Positions 23,798-35,279 of a DNA stretch of 64,000 nucleotides are shown here, piece by piece. Position 1 is the first letter of the stretch. Each line of letters starts with the position of its first letter. The stretch comes from Rhinopomastus cyanomelas (taxonomy: Eukaryota > Chordata > Aves > Bucerotiformes > Rhinopomastidae): positions 1-64,000 of the forward strand of contig VXBP01004150.1 in assembly GCA_013400115.1 (NCBI GenBank). Reading direction: 5' to 3'. Made by a program: the position numbers and the translations under genes. The notes under the pieces are model-generated. The model did no database searches, was not told where the DNA came from, and saw nothing but the letters and a program-made list of their open reading frames with translations.

Positions 23798-24860
23798 TCA
23801 AAGTGATGTCTTGAGCCCAGGACATGATCATAAAGTGTATCAAAAAAGAAAAATACTGTAGATTTAGGAGCCATCCATCAGAGACCCCAAATGGATATCA
23901 TCAGTGGGCTTTTTGGACTTGACATAATCCCTATATTAACATGTATTTAACATTATTTAACATAATCCTCACATTAACATACAGGGATTTAATGTCCCTA
24001 CAAACAGCTGACCGCTCCAGATGGAAGAGGAGCCACAGGAAACAGATGAAAACCTGTGTAAATACTCTGAAAAAAAAAAAATAATCAAAAATGTTGGGTG
24101 GTCGTTTGTTAATTAGCTACATTAATTACACTTCCACTAAGGAAAAACAGATCAGTCAGGATTTAGGCTGAAGTAGAGCAGTGTTCAATAAATGCTCCCT
24201 CTGACCCCTGCGGCAGTCTGATACACTCCTGCAAGCTGTTTATCCTGTAAAAAGCAGAAGTGCATCTTGTTCTCAGGAACAAGCCCAGCCAAAGATTAAA
24301 GGAGTAATTAAAGACCAAACCTTCATGCTCTATACTATAAAAACCTCTTAACAACGTTGGCTATAGTGAAGGTTTGTGTTATAAATAGACTGAAATGCCA
24401 GGTTGGCTTTCTGAGCTCTCTGTTTTCAGATATATTGCTGAACTGAGAGTTTTCATTTGATAATTAGTTGTGGTAGAATTCAGCACCTTAGCTTGATTTA
24501 GTCCTTGGAGTATCTGAGTTTCTGAAAACAGAAAGTATGTGTATAATTGCTCGGTGGCGACTGGAGAGTTGTGAGGAGCTGCGAGTTAATACCTGTTAAG
24601 TGCATTTGAAAAACCTTCTGTGTAGGTAAACTAAACACAGAGATCAGCACACGGGAGAAAATAGTATATTTGTGCTTCTGTTCACTCATGCAGGACAGAC
24701 CACCCCGTGAACCTGACCCTGGGAGGTGAAGAAACACCTTTTCCCTGTAGTTCTGTTGCTAGCCAGTGATTTGGTGGCACAAAAATGTGTCAGCGTTACG
24801 CCAGAAGTCCTCGGGGTGTAAAATCACATTTCTCCTCTGCTCCTGTGTATGACTAGGAAA
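23798..24860. other. Single-copy non-coding stretch
   Basis: A short near-repeat of TTAACATAAT and TTTAAC motifs near 23930-23990 and an A-run at 24071-24083. No gene. Confidence 0.5.
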
Positions 24861-25190
24861 TATAGAATCATAGAATGTATTGGGTTGGAAAGGACCACCA
24901 AAGGTCTAGCCTAACCCACTTACACCAAGCAGGGACATCTCTGACTAGAACAGGCTGTGAAGAGCCTCATCCAGCCTGACCTTGAGTTGCTCCAAGGATG
25001 GGGGTCTCACAGAATCATAGAACATTATGATCTCCATCATCTCTCTAGGCAGCTTGTTCCAGTAATTCTCCCACCCTCAAATTCAAGGACTTTTTCCTCC
25101 TGTCCAGCCTCAATCTGTCCTTTTCAAGCTTCAAACCATGATCCCACACGCCCTTGTGAACTGTCCTCACCAGCCCGTTTCTCACATCCT
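24861..25190 (-). mobile_element. CR1 3' fragment, head-to-head with the next copy
   Basis: TATAGAATCATAGAATGTAT, GGAAAGGACCACCAAAGGTC, CAAGCAGGGACATCTCTGAC, then GGACTTTTTCCTCCTGTCCA. Has its own tail. Interrupted at 25008-25030 by a second tail-like piece. Confidence 0.88.
25008..25030 (-). mobile_element. Ultra-short CR1 tail insertion (about 23 bp)
   Basis: A second reverse tail (CACAGAATCATAGAACATTA) sits in the middle of the CR1 body. Without it, flanking GGGGTCT and TCTCCATC join as expected for CR1, sharing TCT, a possible 3-bp duplication. Confidence 0.6.
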
Positions 25191-25192
25191 GG

Positions 25193-25729
25193 TGCAAGAG
25201 CCCACATCTGAAATATTCTGTTTAGTTTTTGAGACCCTCAAAACAAAAAGGACATCGAAGTGCTGGAGCCTGTCCAGAGGAGGACAATGAGGCTTGTGAA
25301 GGGTCTGGAGCACAAGTCCTGTGAGAAGCAGTTGGGGAAACTTCACCTGTTTAGCCTGGAGAGAAGGAGGATAAGGGGAAACCTTATTTCTCTCTGTATC
25401 TACCTTAAAGGAAGTTGGAACAAATTGGAGGGCAGTCTCCTCTTCCTGGTGGCAACATACAGGACTGGAGCAAATGGCTGCAGGCTGCACCAGGGGAAGT
25501 TTAGCCTTAGTTAGAAAGAATTTCTTCACCAAAAGGGTCATCAAACATTGGAGCAGGCTGCCCAGGGCAGTGCTGGAGTCACCATCCCTGGAGGTATTTA
25601 TAAAGCATTAGATTTGACACCGAGGGACGTTATTTACTGGTAACCTGGCAGTGCTGGGTTGAAGGCTGGATTTGATGATCTTAAAGCTTTCTTCCAACCA
25701 AAGACATCCAGTGATTCTGTGATTCTGTG
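25193..25729 (+). mobile_element. CR1 3' fragment, about 535 bp
   Basis: Starts near TCTGAAATATTCTGTTTAG, continues with GACATCGAAGTGCTGGAGCC and GGAGAGAAGGAGGATAAGGG, and ends GATGATCTTAAAG and a tail. The ORF2 C-terminus is partly open (25260-25514). Confidence 0.92.
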
Positions 25730-26528
25730 CGCTTGCATACTGGTGTCCAGGTTACTGGAGGCAAGAAATATCTGCAGTGTCTGCTAGCCAGGAGATTTCA
25801 CTTGCCTAATTTTCAGGAAAAGAAATAATTAGTGAATTCTGTGAGTTTAAAAATTGTTTATAGAGACACAAGGAAGTACTTAAAGCCAACTTGTATTTTT
25901 ATGGGCACAGGCAGATAGCTACAGCACCATCCACATCTGCATCAGTCTGTTCATGGACGCGGATTCCAGAGGAAACCCTTGCAGTGTGTGAGATTCACCA
26001 TGGGTGTGAAGCTTGGCATGGCCAGTGCCTTTGTTAGCAATTTTTCAAAGTCGGGAAGGGAGAGGGAAAGGGAATCTGTCTTTCATTACACAGGCACAAC
26101 TGGGGGCAGTGCCATGATGTACAATAAATAACGTTAATTGTGCCGAAGTACAAGTCTTCCGTATAACAGACAATTTGGTGTGAAAAACGCTTATTAAAGG
26201 GGTTTTTTTTTAATTCTACATGTGTTCTTTAAAAAGTCATTTTTAACATGGAATCCAGCAGCATTCATTTGTCTTCTCCAGTTTAATTTTACAATTACAG
26301 AGCTCACACTGAATGATTTCAGGAGGGTTATCTTTATGCAGGAGATCAGACTAAGGGAGGATGGTGATTCCTTTTGGCCCTAACATGCTAATTTAGGGAT
26401 AAGAACTGTATTTTCTAGACAGATACCAGTAAGGAATCAAATGGTTCTCTTGGACTTTGTATGGTAAAGCCACTTCCAATAACAGGAATATTCTTGTCAT
26501 TGAATTCTTCTCGTTGAATTCTTCTCAT
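25730..26528. other. Single-copy non-coding stretch
   Basis: Nothing recognised. Confidence 0.5.
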
Positions 26529-26716
26529 TCTCTGGAACAGACTCCCCAGGGAGGTCATGGAGTCTCCTTCTCTGGGGACTTTCAAGGCCCACCTGGATGT
26601 GTTCCTCTGTGATCTGTGTTAGATAGTTTTGTCCTTCTCCGGCAGGGGGGTTGGACTCGACGATCTCTTTGGGTTCCTTCCAACCCCTAACATCCTATGA
26701 TCCTATGATCCTATGA
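26529..26716 (+). mobile_element. CR1 3' end with ATCCTATG tail
   Basis: CTCTGGAACAGACTCCCCAG to GGTTGGACTCGACGATCTC. The tail is three exact ATCCTATG units (26692-26716), a variant shared with the copy at 57570. Confidence 0.93.
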
Positions 26717-26825
26717 ATATAATGATTCTTTGGGAACTGCAATGACTAGTGACCAGATCATTCCCATAAGGATAATTAATTCATGCCATTGTTAAATCCC
26801 AGATAGGTGAGCAAAGGTATCCCAG

Positions 26826-26945
26826 AACAGAATCACAGGATCACAGAATCATTAGAGATGGGAAGGGACCTCAAAATATCATCTCGTCCAATCCCCCTGC
26901 CACAGCAGGATCACCTAGACCAAGTCGCACAGGAACATATCCAGG
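26826..26945 (-). mobile_element. CR1 3' end, type B
   Basis: Three tail units, ATTAGAGATGGGAAGGGACC, CTGCCACAGCAGGATCACCT, ending near CATATCCAGGC. Confidence 0.93.
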
Positions 26946-28427
26946 CTCAGTTATTCTTTGGGACCATCAAATTCTGGTAGCTGCTGTTACTCAGGAGGAT
27001 TTGCATCTTTCCAGTCGACCCATCTTCTTCAGATATTTTTGCAATTTTATTTTAGAGAGGTGAAAAATAGATGGAAAATCAACCTTGAACAGAAACCTGT
27101 CTGTAACGGCCAAGGTGAGAGGAAGGAGCAGGGTCAATTTAAGAGTTCACCCAGGAGGTCACATACTCATTTTCATATGTCAGCTACATGGAGCCTTGTG
27201 GGAGGCATGAGGATGCAAGAGGGTGAGATAGCCCCTAGCAAACACCCCAGCATGCCTCTTGTTCTCCCGGATTAAGTGTAGGAAACTTGCCTGTACAACT
27301 ATTTCTTTTGGCTTAAGGCTCTACAGCTCTGAAACTTCTTAAGAAGGTTGGGGGGAGGGGCAAACTAAAATAAAAAAAGGAAAAAGAAGAGAAAGAAAGC
27401 ATCCCTAAAGGCCTAGTTCCATTATTTGAAAGCCAATTTTTAACAGCACATATAACTTTCAAGATCAGATGCCCTGAAGCAAAACAGAGTTCAGAAAGTT
27501 TGAGCTGTTGCTCCACAGGAAATGTTTGGAAGTTCCGTGAAATTGTGTGTGGGGTGGGTGGGGTAAACCCCAAAACACCGAAGGGCAAAGCAGGGGGTTG
27601 CTTTAACAAAATACCTGGTTGGGCAGCTGCCTGAGAGGACAAACACATTTCAGGTCTGAACACTCTTGACTGTCTGTCCCATCATATTAATCACGGAAAG
27701 GTTTCACACAGCAGACTCCTTGCAGTGATGCTGTGCCCCATTCAGATCTGTTTTGCAGACGTTTGGGCCAGTGTGAGTCAATTCGCTTGAGGAAGTTCCT
27801 CCTGATTTACATCATGATAAGTACGTTTGGAAGGAACCAGGGAACACAACTCTGGCCAAAGCCGTTTCAGATGATACCCCATTAACCTACATTCACGCAG
27901 AGAAGCTGCCCCTTCCCTTTCTCCTTTCTATTATGTTCAGCTCTGAATAAGGAGGCTGGAGGCTGGAAGTTGGCTCGTTCCTGTCTTCACACGTAAGACA
28001 AATCACAAAGCAGATGTGTCGCTGCGAAGCCCTACATGGGTAGCTATTTTTCTCCCATGGAATTGCAACTCGGAAACAATGTTGGATGATACTTGTGGAC
28101 ATAGAAAATTGCTTGAAATGCAAGGGGAATATTAAATTCTGAACTTGATCCAGCCTTTAATAGTGTGCCAGCCTTTGTCATCAGCTCCTTGACAACAGAT
28201 ATGCATTCTACTAGAGAAAAACACCCCGTGGTATTATCTCAATATACACGTTGCAAATTGCCATGTGATGCCACGGAACAATTACACAAGGGTGTGATGT
28301 AACCCTGTGTAATCTTCTGGGGTTTGTCTACTGGACCCTTCTTTGCCTTATAAAACACAATTTAGCATCCAGTAGGCAAAATGAGTTGCAAGGCAACCTG
28401 CAGTGTACAGGTGATGGTGGTTATTAT
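26946..28427. other. Single-copy non-coding stretch
   Basis: Nothing recognised. Short G-rich run near 27347-27360 and GGGTGGGTGGGG near 27553-27564. Confidence 0.5.
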
Positions 28428-28462
28428 TCATACGGTGTTATTGTGTTGGGTTTTTCTCCTTT
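28428..28462. repeat. Left copy of a long target-site duplication
   Basis: About 35 bp (TCATACGGTGTTATTGTG...) repeated with a few substitutions and one gap at 28819-28852, exactly flanking the CR1 at 28463-28818. Confidence 0.75.
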
Positions 28463-28818
28463 CACAGAATCATAGAACATTAGAGACAGGAAGGGATCTT
28501 GAAAGTTCATCCAGTCCAATCCCCCTGTAACAGCAGGATCACCTAGAGCAAGTTCCACAGGAACATATCCAGGCAGGTTAAATGTCTCCAGAGAAGGAGA
28601 CTCCACAACACCCCTGGGCAGCCCCTTCCAGTGCTCTGTCACCGTCACCACCAAGAAGTTCCTTCTCATATTGATGTGGAACCTGCTCTGTTCCAGCTCA
28701 CACTCACTGCCACTTGTCGTATCATTAGATGTTACTGACCAGAGTTTGGTTCCATCTTCCTGACACCCATCCTTCACGTATTTATAAATGTTAATATGGT
28801 CACCTCTCCGTCTCCTAC
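28463..28818 (-). mobile_element. CR1 3' fragment, type B, with long flanking duplication
   Basis: About 355 bp from the tail to GGTCACCTCTCCGTCTCCTA. The ORF2 C-terminus is open on the reverse strand over much of the copy. Flanked by the imperfect 34-35 bp direct repeat, which fixes both ends of the insertion. CR1 copies usually show little or no duplication. Confidence 0.93.
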
Positions 28819-28852
28819 TCATGCAATGTTATTGTGTTAGGCTTTTTCCTTT
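28819..28852. repeat. Right copy of the long target-site duplication
   Basis: TCATGCAATGTTATTGTG..., the partner of 28428-28462. Confidence 0.75.
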
Positions 28853-29088
28853 GTTTAGGTCTGTTTAGTTGGAGTTTTTAAAAGTGTTTGGGTTATGATA
28901 AGGATATGATGACCATTGTTCCTTTGTTCTGGATGCTGCAAAGTTCTTCCACAGCAATTATCCTTCTCAATGGGTTTTCTCTGTGCATGTAAATATGGCC
29001 ACCTGGTCTTTAGAGATGGGAAGAACACAAAGAAACAGAGGTACCGGAGTCGCTGAATTAAAGTTGGTTTGTGGCAAGCGTTTCGAGG
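28853..29088. other. Unassigned sequence
   Basis: Nothing recognised. Confidence 0.4.
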
Positions 29089-29120
29089 TCCCTTCCAATC
29101 CCTGATGATTCTATGATTCT
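29089..29120 (+). mobile_element. CR1 3' terminus only, type B (about 32 bp)
   Basis: GTTTCGAGGTCCCTTCCAAT, CCCTGATG and two tail units. One of the shortest CR1 insertions in the window. Confidence 0.85.
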
Positions 29121-30320
29121 AAACAGGACTTCACCACATATATATCTCAAAGGGATGAAAGAAAGAGGTTACACAGATTCAAGAGTGGGGTGAATCCTTA
29201 AAAGCTTCTAGAGGAGAAGTGATGCATCTGCTAAACTCAGTTATTTCCATATTATTTCAGTAATAAGTCCTTCCATAGGAGAATTTCACCATTTAACAGG
29301 ACGCATGAAGTTGAAAATCACACATCTCTGAAGTCCTCAGATCCTTCACAAGCTGGGTTAAACTGTTTTTCTGTGACAAACTCCAACCTCTTACAGAAGA
29401 TAATTTCTCAAGGAACAAAAAAACCCACAGCAAACACTGTATTTTGTAGAAACCATTTAGCAAGGCTTCGAAAGCCATTCTGCAGTAGGAGGCTTTTTGT
29501 AGACTTCAGCAGGAGCAGAGATTGGTGTTTGCTGAAACAAACCCTATCTACATGTTTTATACCCAGTACATTATCTTATTCATTCTCCAGGTTTCTTAAG
29601 ACACTGAAACAATGACTTTCTAACGTCGAGCATGTATTTTATAATTTATGTTGCTTGATTACTTTTGGCATCTCATTCAGTTGGAGCAGCGAGGAGGCCA
29701 GTCAATTCTGTTTGTTTCTATTGATTGCTATTATTTATTCATTAGCTCGTTTATTTGCGTCTTGCCGGCAGAATGCATGATGCTATACGGACAGATAAGG
29801 AAGCTTTGACAATCAACATGCAAATGCAGAGAGGAAGCTGCAAATCAACACGAGTGACCTGACTAGGGATGGTCTTTGCTATCTGCAGTATTTTTAAGAA
29901 TTCTGGGGTTTGGTTTCTCTCCATCCTTTTCGTGACTGACGTCAATGAGGCTCAGCTGGAGTTTCTGCGCCGATACCGATATGACTCAGTGACAATCTAC
30001 GGGAAACTGGGGAGACATATGGCTTAATAGGAGTATTATGAAAAAATGTTTGATGTGCTGGGAAGGGGAAGCACATGCAGAATCTTCACCGTCCCTTGAG
30101 GACTGGTAAAACAAGCAAGCGGTACAATGAATGTAGGATTTTATAGAACTATAATAAATATTTAATATTTAGACACCGGGAGTACCTTAAAGTCCTGTGT
30201 GTGAGTCACCGCTGTCACAGCTAGATCTTTGGGAGTGATTTCTTATTGTTTGCTTCAGCCACGGCACAGAACATGATTAAGTAAAATGCCATTACATGGC
30301 TTTTAATCACTCTTGAAACA
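29121..30320. other. Single-copy stretch with possible regulatory block
   Basis: No gene or CR1. The part at 29620-30030 is dense in textbook transcription-factor sites, listed separately. The remainder shows nothing. Confidence 0.45.
29620..30030. promoter_or_regulatory. Candidate cis-regulatory block
   Basis: Within about 200 bp: a GATA site AGATAAGG (29793-29800), a perfect POU octamer ATGCAAAT (29818-29825), a perfect CRE TGACGTCA (29937-29944), an E-box CAGCTG (29953-29958) and an AP-1 site TGACTCA (29982-29988). TGACAATC occurs twice (near 29807 and 29989). The block is repeat-free and keeps several CpGs. No target gene is in the window, and individual sites occur by chance. Confidence 0.35.
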
Positions 30321-30426
30321 CCACAGAACCTCAGAACGTTACAGATTGGAAGGGACCTCGAAAGATCGTCCAGTCCAATCCCCTCACCACCGTAGAATCC
30401 CCTGGATCAAGTCACACAGGAACATG
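30321..30426 (-). mobile_element. CR1 3' end, type B
   Basis: CACAGAACCTCAGAACGTTA, GATTGGAAGGGACCTCGAAA, ending at CACACAGGAACATG. Confidence 0.9.
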
Positions 30427-31384
30427 ACCTTTCTCCTTCTTTTTTTTGGTTTGTTTTAAATTGGTCACTGCTTGCATGTACTTAGCTTCTGGAAGAGAGC
30501 ACTGAAATCCCAACAGGTTCACAAACCTGGCCTTGTGCAACCTTTCCAGATTCCTCAGTCCGTTGTTTAAGACATAATCTGTAGGTGTTGGGGATTTAGA
30601 TCCCAGTACATACTTTCAAGAAGAGAGGAAATTTAAACTCCAATCTCCCTCTTCCCAGGTGATTGCCCCTGCTCACTTGAGCTGAAATGGAAAAGTACAA
30701 ATTTCTCCGACGGTTCTCTCTCAGATATTGTCATGACATCTAAATTCCTTTGTGGGTCTACTTCCCCAAATTCAAAATACTCTACTTAGTAACGTGTATT
30801 TGGGGCATTTCCAGTTGTCCTTCAACAATGCTTCCCAACTGACTCACTAAGTGTAACACAAATATGTGAAGACTTTAAGCTGAAATGGTGCCTTCAGGAA
30901 ATAAATGCTTTCCTGAAGAGAAACTATTCACCATGCTGTACTCTAGGCTCAGTCCTGCAGTGATTTATGTCTACACTTAATTTTGCACTGGGGGTAGCTA
31001 TGCTGAAGTCAGTGGGACTGCTCAGAGTTCAGAAAGTTAGCCACATACATAAGATTTTGTGGGACTGAGCAGATGAAGAAAGATTCTGACATTAAAGGAC
31101 AACACAAAGAGATGATCGGTTTGAGAAGGATCCTATTAAGTGTCTACAGTTGTACAACACAACATCCCAAGTCTGACCATTAAGAAAGAAATATTACACT
31201 AGTCCTTAAAGCATCTGAAGTCCTTGAGGTCCTTGTGGTTTCAAATTGACTGGATTTTATGTTACAGCTGCTTTTTCCCTTCAAATTACCTGTGTTCATA
31301 ATCTGTGTTTCCCTGTCCATCTTGTCATAGTGGAGAGACCCCACCCTGCTGGAGAGGCTGAGTAGTTGATTTCTGGGATTTCTT
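30427..31384. other. Single-copy non-coding stretch
   Basis: Nothing recognised. Confidence 0.5.
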
Positions 31385-31868
31385 TGTCTAGTTCTGGAAT
31401 CCTCAACATCTGAAGGACATAGAGCCCCTGGAAGGTGTCCAGAGAAAAGCAACTCAAATTATCAGAGGGCTGGAGCACTTCCTCTCTGAGGATGGGCTGA
31501 GCAAGTTGTGATTGTTCAGCCTGGAGAAGAGGAGGCTCCCAGGTGACCTTCAAGCAGCTTTCCAACATCTGAAGGGGGCTAAAAGAAAGCTGGGAGACAA
31601 GGGTAGTAGTGAGAGAGTAGGGGAAAAGGGTTCTGGACTTTAAGAGAGGATATTTAGGCTGGCCATGAGAAACAAATCTTTTGCTGTGAGGATGGGGAGA
31701 TGCCCAAGGAAGTAGTGGCTGCTCGATCCCTGGCACTGTTGAAGGCCAGGTTGGCTGGGGCCTTGAGTAACCTGCTCTAGTGAAGATGTCCCTGCCTCTG
31801 CAGGGGGATTGGAACTGCATGAGTTTTGATGTCCCTTCCAACCCTGGTCATTCTGTAATTCTATGATT
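31385..31868 (+). mobile_element. CR1 3' fragment, type D, about 485 bp
   Basis: GAGAAAAGCAACTCAAATTA, CTGGAGAAGAGGAGGCTCCC, GTTGAAGGCCAGGTTGGCTG, then a degenerate tail. Faces the reverse CR1 at 31942 tail to tail, 70 bp apart. Confidence 0.9.
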
Positions 31869-31941
31869 TTCTGGCCTTAGTACACCAAAAAGGACAGATG
31901 GCTCCAAATCCATAAACTTCAAAACTTTCTGAAGATTTAGA

Positions 31942-32415
31942 ACCATAGAATTAGAAAATGGATTGGGTTGAAAAAGGTCTTCAAAGCTCATCTATCCAAC
32001 TCCACTGCATCTTCAACCAGAGCAGGTTGCTCAAAGACCCCCAAAGTGCAACTTGAACTGAGGTGGTTCCAGGGATGAAGCTTCTCCCACTTCTCTTGTC
32101 AACCTGGCCAGGATCTCACCACCCTCAGCATCAACAATTTCTTCCTTCTTTCCAGTCTGAATCTTCCTCTTTTAATTTTAAAGCATCTTTTAATTTTAAT
32201 TTTATGCCATCACCCTGTCTGGGCACAGCAGCCCTTGCTCAAAAGTCTGTTTCCAGCTTTCTTATCAGTTCCTGTAAATATAGAAAAGCCCAAAAAAGGT
32301 CTCCCTCAGCCTTCTCTTACACGAGATAAACAAACCAAACTATCTCAGCCTGTTCTCACGTCTGAGGGGTTCCAGCCCTTGACTCATTTTTGTGGCCTCC
32401 TCTAGCTACATGCAG
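31942..32415 (-). mobile_element. CR1 3' fragment, diverged
   Basis: ACCATAGAATTAGAAAATGG, CCAGAGCAGGTTGCTCAAAG, CTGTCTGGGCACAGCAGCCC, CAGCCTGTTCTCACGTCTGA. Contains a local TTTTAATTTT expansion near 32168-32203. Many mismatches to younger copies, so probably old. Confidence 0.8.
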
Positions 32416-32977
32416 CTACAATGGTGTTAGGAATACATGAAATAAATGAGGCAATTTATGAAACAGTAAATGAAGATGAAACATTTGATGTCATTCCTCA
32501 ATCCCTTGTGATGCTTTCGACTGAGGGGCACAGGACCTAATTCTGGTAGCAAATTCATAGCCCAAAAAAAATGCCATGATTTCTGTGGCCATTAGTCACC
32601 ACCATCCACACATTCCTCTTCTATGCATTAAAAAGAGACTTGGAAGAGTGTAAAAGGAACTTTATATTTGTTGTTTCCACTCCCAAAGTTCTAAATCAAA
32701 GTTATATTACTACTTCTCACTTGGAGGAGGGAAACCCCGACTTCCTTCCATTGTGATTTTGAACCTTAGAGAAAACGATTGTTCAGTAGCCAGGAAAAGG
32801 ATCATCCTGATATTAGGAAATGGTTGCAGGTCTAAAGTGGCTTCAGTTCAGTTTCTTCCACACCACAGATTTCTTTTATGACCACATGTATCACCTAGAC
32901 CAAACTCTTAACTCTTCCACCTTCTAAAAGTACTCTTGAAATCTAAAGCATTTAACTACTCAAAATATTTAATTTTA
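32416..32977. other. Single-copy non-coding stretch
   Basis: Nothing recognised. Confidence 0.45.
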
Positions 32978-33617
32978 AGCCAGCAGGGTGCCCAGGTGGC
33001 CAAGAAGACCAGTGGCATCCTGGTCTGGATTAGAGACTCTGCATCCAGCAGGAGCAGGGAAGAGATTGTCCCCCTGTACTCAGCACTGGTGAGACTGCAC
33101 CTTGAGTACTGGGTCCAGTTCTAGGCACATCAGTACAAGGGAGGCATCGAGGTGGTGGAGCGAGGGCAGAGGAGCGCAACAAAGCTGGGGAAGGGCTTGG
33201 AGAATAAATCTTACCAGGAGAGATGGAGAGAGTTGGGGGTGTTTAGTTTGAGGAAGAGGAGGCTGAGGGGAGATCTCATTGCTCTCTACAACTATCTGAA
33301 GGGACACTGTAGAGATGTTGGTGCTGGGCTCTTCTCACAGCTTATTAGTGACAGAATCAGAGGGAAGGGCTTCAGGCTTCAACAGGGGGAGTTTAGACTG
33401 AACATCAGGAAGAAATGCTACACAGGAAGAGTGTTCAGACAGCAGCATGGGCTACACATGGTGATGGTTGAGTCACCACGCACGGATGAGTTTAAAAGTC
33501 ACTCAGATGTAGTGTTGGGGGATCTGTTTTAGGAGTGGACTTGTAGTGTAGGGTTGATGGTTGGACTTGATGATTGCCAGGGTCTTTTTCAACCTGAATG
33601 ATTCTGTCATTCTGTGA
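32978..33617 (+). mobile_element. CR1 3' fragment, type C, with open ORF2 C-terminus
   Basis: About 640 bp starting at AGCCAGCAGGGTGCCCAGG. The frame 33152-33532 (126 codons) is open to a natural stop and carries, in order, the runs RRLRGDLIALYNYLKGH, RIRGKGFRL and FRLNIRKKCY. Upstream at 32936-33124 another open frame gives the part with VPLYSALVRLHLEYWVQF. Close relative of the copy at 52692. Confidence 0.95.
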
Positions 33618-34815
33618 AAATGATCTGAGGATCTCAGCTTCAGTCTGTTTGAGGTATTTTTTCCAAACATATTTTCCAAATAAAATTAGAGTCACTCTTC
33701 AACACTCTTCGGAGATGCTGTCAGAAAAGTGTGACTTAATGACTGTAAGAGGCTCAGGGTGGGAAGCAGTAACAACTGTGATAAAAATCGTTTCTACGTC
33801 TTTAAAATATTAAACCTGAATCTGGGCACTGAGATGTGGCTGGAACAAAATGGTTGTGTTTAATTACATAAAAGCCTTCTTTACAACTGGCTGACAAAAT
33901 ATGACTTGGCCACTCGCCTATTAAATATATTCTCAACAGTATGGTTAAATTACTACCTGGTGTTTGTTTCCTAATGTATCGTATCCAGTGAAGGGCAAAG
34001 ATGGAAATCCATAATACGAAATCCATTCCGTTCAAAGCCAGTAAGCCCAAACAGCGTTAGGAGATTTGAATTATTTCCTCCTGCCTCCACCATCTTATTT
34101 TTATTAAATAGAAACAAAACCGAGACTTTATAGAAACCTTTGGGAATTTAAAATGGTCTGGTGATTTTTCTTAGTAAACAGCAACACCTAGAAATTTGAT
34201 TTCTGGCCGAACCTTGTGTTTGGCAGAGATGCTCTTTGTCAGGGAGCGCTGCTTGCAGACGGGCTCATTATAAGCTTTGATTTCACAGGTACGAAATTAA
34301 ATCAATATGTTTCCCACAAACACAACTTGCTGTGCTTTGGGGATGAGCTAGCTGATGGGAGGGAGATGTCAGGGAAGGAGGATGGAGGAAATAAACCATT
34401 GCAAACAGATGTGTGTTTGTAGAGAACGGCTTTGATTTCTAACTGGTGGTTGTGTGGTTTATCTCAAAGCACTTATATAGGGCTTTGTATAAGCGCAGCA
34501 TTATTAGAGTTTCTAAAGCCCTCTTCCCAAGACACAAAATGCACAGGATAAGGCTGATGCAAGACATGATTTTCTAAATCATATGTATGGTAAACCTGGA
34601 GAAGCTATTGTATGTGCAGTAAGGTTTCCCTAGAAAGGAACATGTAACCCAAGGGAAGGCTTTGCTTCTTGTGGACTGATGGAGAAGCATCCTCAGAGCA
34701 GTCGGCTTTGAATACAGACAACAGGCAGTGCAACCTCTATAAAACCTACAAAGATGTTTTCTTCTTGCTGTTCTCAACCAAATAACTTTTGTTTCTTGGT
34801 CATTCATTCTCCTAT
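33618..34815. other. Single-copy non-coding stretch
   Basis: No gene. About 33820-34430 is complex AT-rich sequence with homeodomain-type TTTAATTACAT (from about 33858) and looks like constrained non-coding DNA (untested). Confidence 0.45.
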
Positions 34816-35279
34816 AGGAACAGGCTGCAAGAGTTGGGGCAGTTCAGCCTAGAGAATCACGGTACATTAAGGGATTGGAAGGGACCACCTAATCCAATCC
34901 CACTGCCGCAGCAGGGTCACCTCTAAGGACACAGTCTAGTATCTGAAAGGAGGTCTACAAGAAGCCTGGGGAAGGGAATTTTACAAGAGATTGTAGTGAT
35001 AGGATAAAGGAAAATGGCTTCAAGCAATAGGTGATAGATTTAGATTAGATATTAGGAGGAAATTCTTTATGGTGGGACTGCTGAGGCCCTGGAACAGTTT
35101 GTCCAGGGAGGCTGTAGCTGCCTTATCCCTGGAAGTGTTCAAGGCCAGGTTGAATGGGGCCCTGGGCAATCTGGTCTGGTGAGAGATGTCTCTGCCTACG
35201 GCAGTTGGAACTAGATGATCTTTAAGGTCCTCTCCATGATAGAGAGGTTCCATAGAACCATTCTGTGATTCTGTGATTT
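34816..35279 (+). mobile_element. CR1 3' fragment, type D, interrupted at 34854-34923
   Basis: Starts AACAGGCTGCAAGAGTTGGG and breaks after CAGCCTAGA. Resumes at 34924 with GTATCTGAAAGGAGGTCTAC, through TTCAAGGCCAGGTTGAATGG, to the tail. The order of the two parts is correct for one element. Confidence 0.9.
34854..34923 (-). mobile_element. CR1 3' end, type B, nested in an opposite-strand CR1
   Basis: GAATCACGGTACATTAAGGG, GGAAGGGACCACC, GCAGCAGGGTCACC. About 70 bp. Shows that type B was active after the host type D copy landed. Confidence 0.88.
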
